Assembly (NCBI GenBank): GCA_014218235.1
Contig: CM024755.1
Coordinates: 102,776,948 to 102,840,947 of the forward strand
DNA length: 64,000 nucleotides
Origin: Colocasia esculenta
Lineage: Eukaryota > Streptophyta > Magnoliopsida > Alismatales > Araceae
Direction of reading: 5' to 3'
This document shows, in pieces, positions 34,520-42,787 of the stretch (positions within the stretch are counted from its first letter, which is position 1; every line of letters starts with the position of its first letter). A program made the position numbers and the translations under genes. Below the pieces are notes generated by a model, which ran no database searches, was not told the origin of the DNA, and worked only from the letters and a program-made list of their open reading frames with translations.

Positions 34520-34556
34520 AAACTTCGAGGACGAAGTTTCCTTAAGGGGGAAAGGG
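34520..34556 (+). promoter_or_regulatory. Hairpin and polypurine tract of A0
   Basis: Perfect 8-bp inverted repeat AAACTTCG-AGGA-CGAAGTTT (34520-34539), then polypurine TTAAGGGGGAAAGGG immediately before LTR start TGTAAGG. Confidence 0.85.
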
Positions 34557-35024
34557 TGTAAGGCCCTCGAATTTTGTTGTATTACTTTATTATGTGTAAA
34601 TAATTCATGCTTGTGTATGCATAGATGTACATATCTACGTACGTATTAACTAGTTATACTTAGGTGTGCATGTGTATAATTAGTTGTAAATAGTGTATGA
34701 ATTACATGGTGGTAGTGTGTACATGATAGTATATATATGGCATGTATGTATATGTATAAGTTAAGCATGGTTTCTGCATATTTTAAGTTCTGGCCGAAAG
34801 GCCAAATTGGCGTCAACATGGATGGACGTCCATTATGAGTCAGCGTCCACCTCGATGGACGCTAATACTTAAGTCAACGGCCATGGATGTGGACGCTAAT
34901 ATCTCTGACCTACATGCGTTTCAGACTCGAAATTCTGAGGGCAAGCAAGCCCAGCCATTGGGGAGATGTCCCCAACGGCTATCAGGCCTTCACATCACCC
35001 TCCGGGATATCCCAAACCCCTCTA

Positions 35025-35032
35025 CTATAAAC
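35025..35032 (+). promoter_or_regulatory. TATA box of the A LTR
   Basis: CTATAAAC preceded by a C-rich stretch; matches 43258-43265 in the other LTR. The ~270 nt that follow, up to the donor-like site, contain no ATG on plus. Confidence 0.6.
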
Positions 35033-35327
35033 TAAACCCTTTTTGCACCAGAAGAACTCTCTTGACTTCTTTCAAGAAGGAGAAAAACCCTAGCCCAAAA
35101 ACTGGAGGAAAACTGAACTTGGCAAGCTTGAATCCGGCGACTGAAGGCTTCTTCCGGCGATCCACTGCTACCAGGAGGGAGTCGGGACATTGGGGAAGGC
35201 TTCCCCAACACTCGACTGAAGCTTGCATCGACCAAGAACCCGGAGCAAGAAGAGTTTGGAGGCTTCTTGGGACTGCCCAAGGAGAGCTTCAACAGTAACT
35301 TAGATCCCTTTGGAGGTTTTTAAAAAG

Positions 35328-37429
35328 GCAAGTAACCCATTCACTTTGTCCATGTAGGTATCTAGTAGGGTTTTACCATTTTTACAGATTTTGCTCGTGT
35401 CCTGGATCCTCACATTTCTCCTTCTTTTGGAGCTCGGGTCTATGTTTTGCACAGACCTGAACTTGACGGCAAGACCCCTTGCCATTAAGATCTTCCATTA
35501 ACGGCCAACGATGTTGCCGTTAAGCTCCATTAACGGACAGACTGTGCCGTTAAGTTCTTCAGGGCAAAACAGTGAGCTGTTCTCCCTTGTATACGATTTA
35601 TTTTCCGAAGTGTTTTTGCCTGAGGATATAATGTAATCATATATGTTATGTAAAATAGACAATGTGATGTGTGTGGAATATTCTGTGCTTTTTGATGAAT
35701 GGCATGAATTTGTTAGATTTATTGAAATACATGTTTGGAAATGGATTATGCATGATTACCTACTGTCTACATGATCCCTAAGGAATGGAATGCCCTAAAT
35801 TTTTTTCTAAACCGTGTGTATGCATATCAGTCCATGCCCTGAAATTTTGAGAATTTTTCCATAATTGTGGGATTTACTGTAAAATTTTGTTTGGAAATAG
35901 AAGACATGTGTAGGATTTGTAAAATTTACAGTAAATTGTGTGTTGTGCAATAAATCCGGGGAAAATTCTTGTGATGATGTGTATATTAGGTTCAGGGCTG
36001 TGAACTATCAAACTGGATATTCATGTTATGTTCCATGATAAATTGAATTATGAATGGCATGCAATTGAATGTTTTAATTTCTGTAAATGTAATATAACTC
36101 AGAAAAATCTGGAAATTTGTATGTGAGGTCATGAACCTGCAACTAGTGTGTGGTTAAAATTTCGTGATATTTGGATAATTGTAAAGTGTATTATGAAATT
36201 TCCATGTGAAAACATGTGACAAATGCATGCTATCATGAATATGAGTTGATAATGTGATTGCCAACCTGATTAATGTGAGCTACTGAGTGTTTGATTTCTG
36301 TCAACAAATAGTATCATGATTAGGAAAATAGAGCCATGTGCATAAGTGAGAGAATGTAAAGACATGTGTAATATGTGTGTTAAAAATCGAAATGTGTAAT
36401 GTGTAAAAGTGTGTGCTATGTGTGACACTGCTTCCATAGAGGGCCGTGGAACCGTACCATGGAAAAGTCCCCATGGGAAGGTTCAATGTGTTAAGATCCT
36501 AAGGGCATTAGGATGAAATCCTGGAGGTGGACAAGTACCACTGGTTAGGGTGGAGACTTGTTCTCCCGGTCTGCGCAGTCCAAGAGTCATCACTGTATTG
36601 CCTAGGTGACGTCTATGTGTATGTGTTATGTGATGTGTCCTTCTAATGGTGGTTTGGACTATGTGTCACGGCACTAAATTGTGAAATGTGGATGTGAATT
36701 GTGAAATGTGAATGTGATTATGTGTAAATTGTGTAGTGTGAATATGTGTAAATGTGCAATGTGTAAAAAGAGGATTAGGTGAATGAGTAATTGTGTAAAC
36801 ATGTGAAACCATTATGTTAAGTTGTGAAATTGTGGTCCATGATATGTTAATGTGAAATTATGTTATAACAGCAACCTAAAGGTGTTTATAAGAAGGTTTT
36901 ATGTGTGTAAAAATGCGTAGAATCCATACTAGGAGCATTTCTTGCATATGTGTGAGCAATTCCATGTTTAATTGCCATCGCGTTGTAATTAATTGGAATT
37001 GTAGCTCTCATGCAATAGGATGTGAATTGTTAAAGTATGCCAAAACAGAAACCTTAATGTGTATGAAATGATAAATTGCATGTGTAAGAATGTGTAGAAA
37101 CCATGATAGAAATGTTTCTTTTTATGCATGCAAGAATCCCATGTTTGGTTGCTTCCATGCTATAGCCTCATTTGAAATGTAGCTTTCATGTGATTACGTG
37201 AGTAGAAAGCATGTGATAGGATATTTATTTTGGAATGGATTAAATCATGTACCATGTGTTTTAAAGTTTATAGAATTATCATGATAGGTTGTCTTTATCA
37301 ATGTCCAAGCATGCTATATGTTTTGCTTTGCAAATTGGAAATGAAAAACCTACTATGATATATGCATGTATGAGGTGGGTGGTGTTATTTGCTGAGTCTT
37401 TTAGACTCATTCCTTGCTTTGGCGTACAG
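35328..37429 (+). other. Predicted leader intron inside the A 5' LTR
   Basis: Left boundary AAAAAG|GCAAGTAA matches the GC-type donor consensus. Right boundary is GACTCATTCCTTG followed by a short pyrimidine-leaning stretch and GTACAG. The interior is T/G-rich and drifts in simple repeats, as introns do. Equivalent sites occur in E, F2, B, C and D2. The prediction is from sequence only. Confidence 0.45.
37393..37409 (+). promoter_or_regulatory. LTR hairpin TGAGTCT/AGACTCA
   Basis: Perfect 7-bp arms with a 3-base loop, 20 bases before the acceptor-like AG. The counterpart is 45624-45640. Other families have different complementary arms here. Confidence 0.75.
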
Positions 37430-37838
37430 GTTTAGTTGGTGACCCTACATCGTTAGAGGAGACCGTGGAGAGTGACTCCGAGCGTGGCGAGTAGCCTGGT
37501 GGAGTCGTCATCGTGACATTTTGCTTTCATTGTATGTAATTGAGGCAGTGTAATGAAACTATTATGTAATTGTGGACAAGCTATGTAATCTGATTTTTAG
37601 CACTTTTTTTACGTGGACTTTAGTTACCTTTAAATTGTAATTTGAATCATGTATGTTAAATGTGGATGATGAAATGAAATGAAAGATCTTGTTCTTTTAC
37701 TTCCGCTACTTTGTATCTATATTTGTGTGTATCTCGATCATATGTTATTGTTGGGTAAATGCCCCACTGTGATAACGTTCACTATACCGACGTGGGTTGG
37801 TATAACCGTACCGGTATAATGAGGGTCGTCACAGGGAT

Positions 37839-37850
37839 TGGTATCAGAGC
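37839..37850 (+). promoter_or_regulatory. Primer-binding site of A
   Basis: TGGTATCAGAGC five bases after the LTR, initiator tRNA-Met type. Confidence 0.94.
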
Positions 37851-38245
37851 GACCGATTGAGATTATACATGAATATACATGAATCGTCATCTTCATTACA
37901 TGCTAAATCTTCATAGATTGTCCACATGTGTAGAATTGATTAATAATGAATGAAAAATAGATAAGTAAATGGTTAGGAATTAAATTAACGTAGCTCTAAT
38001 AGTAGCTGAAATTATTGCAGCCATGGCTTCGAGAGGTAGGCGTGGTGGAGCGCCGGCCCGTGAGGATGAGCCGAGACGTGAGGAGCGGGCGGAGCCGCAG
38101 GCCCTGGCACCGCAGGGTCATGTACTTCCCCCACCGCCGCCTGTGGATTATGGAGTGTTCATGCAAGGTTTGGTCCAGGCAGCTGCAGTCCATGCAGACG
38201 TAGGCCCACACCCAAGCTGCACTCCAGGCTCAGTTGGAGGCTCAG

Positions 38246-38334
38246 GTTAGCATAATTAATTCAAAGTGTAGTCTGTTTTATTTAATTATATGATATTATG
38301 TTGAATGTGTATTATTTATTGTTGGATGTAGCAG
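38246..38334 (+). other. Intron 1 in the A gag (89 bp)
   Basis: GGCTCAG|GTTAGC ... GTAGCAG|GCTCAA. AT-rich, not a multiple of three. Removing it restores colinearity with the E gag, which has no insert here. Confidence 0.72.
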
Positions 38335-38526
38335 GCTCAAGTTCTAGCTCAGGACTATGGTGGACCTTCCATCATGGAAAGATTCAAGAGGATGCTGCCA
38401 CCCTCTTTTAAGCGGGAGAGCGATCCATTACTAGCTGAGAGTTGGATGAGGGAGATTGAAAAGATCTTCCGAGCTATTAGGTGTGCGGATGAGGATAAGG
38501 TTACTTTAGCCACCTATATGCTACAG

Positions 38527-38604
38527 GTATGTGCTAGTTTGTTTGTTTATGTCTCCTGTTAAGTTGAAGTTGTTTAGTTGGTGCTTATGAAGGTTATGTT
38601 TCAG
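38527..38604 (+). other. Intron 2 in the A gag (78 bp)
   Basis: CTACAG|GTATGT ... ATGTTTCAG|GAGAGA. T-rich, contains TAA and TAG in the gag frame. It sits exactly between YMLQ and ERA, which are contiguous in E (8441-9253). Confidence 0.82.
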
Positions 38605-39063
38605 GAGAGAGCTAATGTGTGGTGGGCTTCATTACTGCGTACACGGTTTGAGGACGGCGCGGTTGATGTTGCTTGGGACGAGTTCGTGAGGCTCTTTTGG
38701 GCCAAGTTCATCCCCGAGCATATTCAAGATCGGATGGAGCAGGAGTTCCTCTCTTTGACTCAAGGCTCCATGACCGTGCTAGAGTATGAGGCAAGGTTTG
38801 CAGAACTATCTAAGTATGCACCTCACGTTGTGGCTGATGAGCGCAGAAAGGCGAAGAAGTTTGTGATGGGACTCAAACCATCACTGAGGACGAGGCTAGT
38901 GGTGTTCGACCATCGCACTTTGGACGAGGCCCTTAGCGCTGCCTGTAGGCAGGAGGATGAGATGGAGCAATATCTGGAAGAGAAGAAGGCTTCGCAGAAG
39001 AGACCTGCAACTATGTTCCAGCGGCAGGACAAGAAGAAAGCGGTGTACCAGACACAGCAGTGA

Positions 39064-42000
39064 TCAGTAGCAGTCGGCAGTACTCAGGTACCTTCTGTAC
39101 GTTCCCCTGGTGTGAAGAAAGAGTGTCCCCATTATGGGAAGACTCATGGTGGTTCCGAGTGTTGGATGATTGCGGGAAAGTGCTTGAAGTGCGAAAGCAG
39201 CGACCACAAGATCAAGGATTGTCCGAGACTTCAGCAGGGAGTCCAGCGCGGAGCGCCAGCCCCAGCAGCGGTAGCAGCAGTAGCGCCAGCTACAGGAAGA
39301 CCAGGAAGGCCTCGAGCCCCAGCTCGAGTGTTTGCTTCAGCGCGCAAGGACGCCGAGCAGGCGGAGCATGTCACCGAAGGTACGATTTTACTTCTAGGTG
39401 TGCACGCTCGGGTTTTGTTTGATACGGGTGCCACTCACTCGTTCATTTTCGAGCGGTTCGCTAGCCAGTTACCCCTAGAGTCAGGCATAGAGTCTGAGGA
39501 TTTAGAGGTCCCTTTGTCTGTGCACACCCCTGCGGGTACGGTATCGACTAGAAAGTGCATTCCGTCGTTACCTGTGTGCATTGAGGATAGAATCCTAGAA
39601 GGGTGTTTCTTCTTGCTAAAGATGAAAGACTGTGATGCTATTCTTGGTCTGGATTGGCTAGAGGAGCACTATGCATTAGTAGATTGTCGTGGGAAGAGGA
39701 TTGTTTTCCGCATTCCTGGTGAGGATGAGTTCTCTCATCCCTTGCCAAGGAACTTTGCGGGAAAGTTGGTCATCTCTGCCATGAAGGCGATGCGCATGAT
39801 AAACAACGGTTGTGACGCTTTTCTTGCCAGCGTGGTATTAGTACCAGAGGCTGATGAGTCACCTACTCTTGCAGAGATCGAGGTAGTGCAGGATTTTCTA
39901 GACGTCTTTCCTGATGATTTGTCTGGATTGCCACCGGATAGAGAGATAGAGTTTACCATAGAGTTGCTTCCGGGCACCTCTCCTATCTCGAAGGCTCCAT
40001 ATCGGATGGCACCTGCGGAGTTAGCTGAGTTGAGGAGGCAGTTGCAAGAGTTGCTAGATAAGGTATTTATTCGCCCTAGTGTTTCCCCTTGGGGTGCACC
40101 TGTATTATTCATCAAGAAGAAAGACGGGTCACTTAGGTTATGCATTGACTACAGAAAGCTAAACCAAGTGACTATGAAGAACAGGTATCCCTTACCTCGT
40201 ATTGATGATTTGTTTGACCAGTTGCAAGATGCATCAGTTTTTTCTAAGATTGATTTGTGATCTGGTTATCATCAGTTGAGGATTAGGAGTGAGGATGTGT
40301 CCAAGACGGCATTCAGATCCCATTATGGACATTATGAGTTTTTGGTTCTTCCTTTCGGATTGACCAACGCCCCGGCAGCGTTCATGGATCTCATGAACCG
40401 GGTGTTTAGGCTGTATCTAGATAGCTTTGTTGTAGTGTTTATTGATGATGTGCTGGTCTACTCTCCAGACGAGGCCACACACCGTCAGCATTTGAGGGTA
40501 GTATTAGAGGTTCTCCGTGAGCACAAGCTGTATGCTAAGTTCAGCAAGTGTGATTTCTGGTTGCGCGAGGTTCATTTTCTCGGGCATGTTATCTCCGGTG
40601 CTGGTGTTGCAGTTGACCCAGCAAAGGTCCAGGTAGTTATGGATTGGGAGATTCCCAAGACCCCTTCGGAGATTTGTAGTTTTCTGGGTTTGGCTGGTTA
40701 CTATCGGCGATTCATTGAGGGATTTTCATCCATCGCCGCCCCATTAACTCAGCTCACCAGAAAGGGAGTGAAGTTTGTCTGGTCCGAGAAGTGTGAGAGT
40801 AGTTTTCAATTGTTGAAGACTAAGCTCATGTCAGCTCCTGTATTAGTCTTGTCGAGCGGTGTAGAGGGTTTTGCTATCTACACGGATGCGTCTCGGATTG
40901 GATTAGGCTGTGTGCTAATGCAGCAAGGAAGGGTAGTGGCTTATGCTTCTCGTCAGTTGAAGGAGCATGAGAAGAACTATCCGGCTCATGATTTGGAGCT
41001 TGCAGCAGTGGTTCATGCACTAAAGATCTGGAGGCACTATCTTTATGGTGTCAGATTTGAGGTGTTTACCGACCACAAGAGCTTAAAGTATCTTTTCTCC
41101 CAAAAGGAATTAAACCTGAGGCAGAGGAGATGGATTGAGTTCTTGAAGGACTATGACTTCAAACTTCAGTATCATCTTGGGAAGGCGAATGTCGTAGCCG
41201 ATGCCCTGAGTAGGAAGAGGCCATCTCTCCAGCAGGACTGGAAGATGTTGGAGGATGCGGCTTGCGCGTTGACTGAGTTAGAGCCATCGTCATGCCAGGC
41301 TTTTGTAGCTCAGTTATCCCTTAGGTCCTGGGTTTTGGATGAGGTGATCGAGCAACAGAAAGCCGACCCTAGACTCTTAGAGTTAGTGGGCAAGGCAGGC
41401 ATTGCTCGTGATGAGGACGGTGTGATTAGATTCCATCACCGTGTTTGTGTCCCTGATTTGGTAGATGTCCGTGAGCATGTGTTAGCGGAGGCTCACAGGT
41501 AGAGATTCTCTATTCATCCGGGTAACACTAAGATGTACCAGGATTTGAAGAGGTCCTTTTGGTGGTCCGGTATGAAGAGGGATGTGGCAGACTATGTATC
41601 CCGGTGTTTAGTATGGCAGCAGGTGAAGGCCGAGCGACAACGACCATCCGGCCTCATGCAAAGGATGGAGATCCCAGTATGGAAGTGGGAGGTTGTCACG
41701 ATGGACTTTGTTTCGGGTTTGCCTCGATCTAGAAGGGGGCAATGACTCAATTTGGGTAGTTGTAGATAGATTCTCAAAGACTGCGCATTTCTTTCCTATG
41801 AAGAAGAAGCAGTCGGTTGAGAGTTTAGCTAGATTGTATGTCAGTAGCATAATTAGATTGCATGGTGTGCCGAAGTCGATCATTTCGGATCGAGATCCGA
41901 GATTTACTTCGAGGTTGTGGAAAGGTCTTCAGGATGCTTTAGGTTCGGAGCTGAAGCTCAGTTCGGCATTTCATCCCCAGACAGATGGACAGTCTGAGAG

Positions 42001-42741
42001 GACTATCCAGACGCTCGAGGATATGTTGAGAGCGTGTGTACTGGATTGGAAGGATGATTGGGAGCGTCATTTACCTCTAGTGGAGTTCGCATACAACAAC
42101 AGCTTTCATGCGAGTATTGGTATGGCTCCATTTGAGGCGTTGTATGGAAGGCCTTGCAGATCTCCTTTATGTTGGGAGGAGACCGGTGACAGGTAGCTGA
42201 TCGGTCCGGAGTTAGTTCAGGAGACTTCGGATAAGGTCCAGCTTATCAGGAAGAGGCTTGTTGCGGCGCAGGATAGGCAGAAGAGCTACGCCGACAACAG
42301 AAGGAAGGATCTCGAGTTCGAGGTGGGTGATCATGTCTTCTTGAAGATATCACCTACTCGAGATGTCGTTAGGTTTGGCAGGCATAGTAAGCTGAGCCCT
42401 TGATTCATTGGCCCGTATGAGATTCTCAGACGATTGGGCAGCGTGGCATATGAGCTAGCTTTACCCCTAGCTTTAGCTAGTGTTCATCCCGTTTTCCACG
42501 TTTCTATGCTCAGGAGGTATGTCCGAGATCCATCTCATGTGATTAGTCATGAGCCAGTGGAGATTCAGCCAGATCTGTCGTATGTGGAGCAACCAGTAGC
42601 TATTCTTGACCAGAAGGTTCAGCATCTCCGGAACAAGGGTATTACGTCGGTGAAAGTTCTATGGCGGAACTTCTCGCGAGAGGAGGCTACTTGGGAGCTT
42701 GAGGATGCGATGAAGAAGAAGTATCCCCGTTTGTTTGAGTA
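39064..42741 (+). pseudogene. pol: pol of element A: knuckle, protease, RT, RNase H, integrase, chromodomain-like tail
   Basis: Polyprotein for cleavage, reverse transcription and integration. In order: zinc knuckle CLKCESSDHKIKDC (39181-39222), whose first cysteine motif is degenerate (CPHYGK); aspartic protease VLFDTGATHSF (DTGA 39421-39432); RT with FGLTNAPAAF and FIDD (40438-40449); RNase H with YTDAS near 40880, TDHKSLKYL and ADALSRK; integrase zinc domain near 41515-41625, in which CLVWQQVKAE has Trp where Cys is expected; integrase core with D, D and E; C-terminal VFHVSMLRRY and EEATWELED, ending TAG 42739-42741. Breaks: TGA 40258-40260 (KIDL*SGYH, CGA expected), TAG 41500-41502, a fifth G in the run 41735-41739 (frameshift), TAG 42194-42196 (CAG in A0), TGA 42401-42403 (CGA in A0). 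Full-length layout but not translatable as one protein. Confidence 0.93.
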
Positions 42742-42750
42742 GTTTTGTTT

Positions 42751-42787
42751 AAACTTCGAGGACGAAGTTTCTTTAAGGGGGAGAGGG
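42751..42787 (+). promoter_or_regulatory. Hairpin and polypurine tract of A
   Basis: AAACTTCG-AGGA-CGAAGTTT (42751-42770), then TTAAGGGGGAGAGGG ending at 42787, directly before the 3' LTR. Confidence 0.88.

Larger units (their letters stand above)
34557..37833 (+). mobile_element. 5' LTR of A
   Basis: 3,277 bp, TGTAAGG to CGTCACA. Motif cluster (GGCGTCAACATGG, GGACGTCC, AACGGCC) at 34808-34905; TATA at 35025; donor-like AAAAAG|GCAAGT (intron start 35328); second cluster with TTGCCGTTAA motifs 35463-35565; GTGAAATGTG-type simple repeats 36676-36770; conserved box 36500-36610; hairpin 37393-37409; acceptor-like GTACAG ending 37429. Differs from the 3' LTR by scattered substitutions and single-base indels, about 15 in the first ~450 bp by eye. 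Confidence 0.92.
38023..39063 (+). pseudogene. gag: gag of element A with two GT-AG introns
   Basis: Structural capsid protein. Start ATG 38023 (MASRGRRGGAP), about 170 bp after the primer site. The first exon has a Pro/Arg/Glu-rich N-terminus and a VDYGVFMQGL stretch; near 38190 the frame must shift and a TAG stands where CAG is expected (MQT*AHTQ, compare MQTQV in E). Intron 1 (38246-38334) and intron 2 (38527-38604) interrupt the gene cleanly. Exon 2 begins AQVLAQDYGG and holds MERFKRMLPPSFKRESDPLL; exon 3 begins ERANVWWASLL and continues through EYEARFAELSKYAP, a conserved capsid motif, to a TGA at 39061-39063. Reading continues in the same frame into the zinc knuckle and pol. Without removal of the inserts the core cannot be read. 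The start codon is supported by similarity of the Q/G-rich region with E. Confidence 0.85.
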
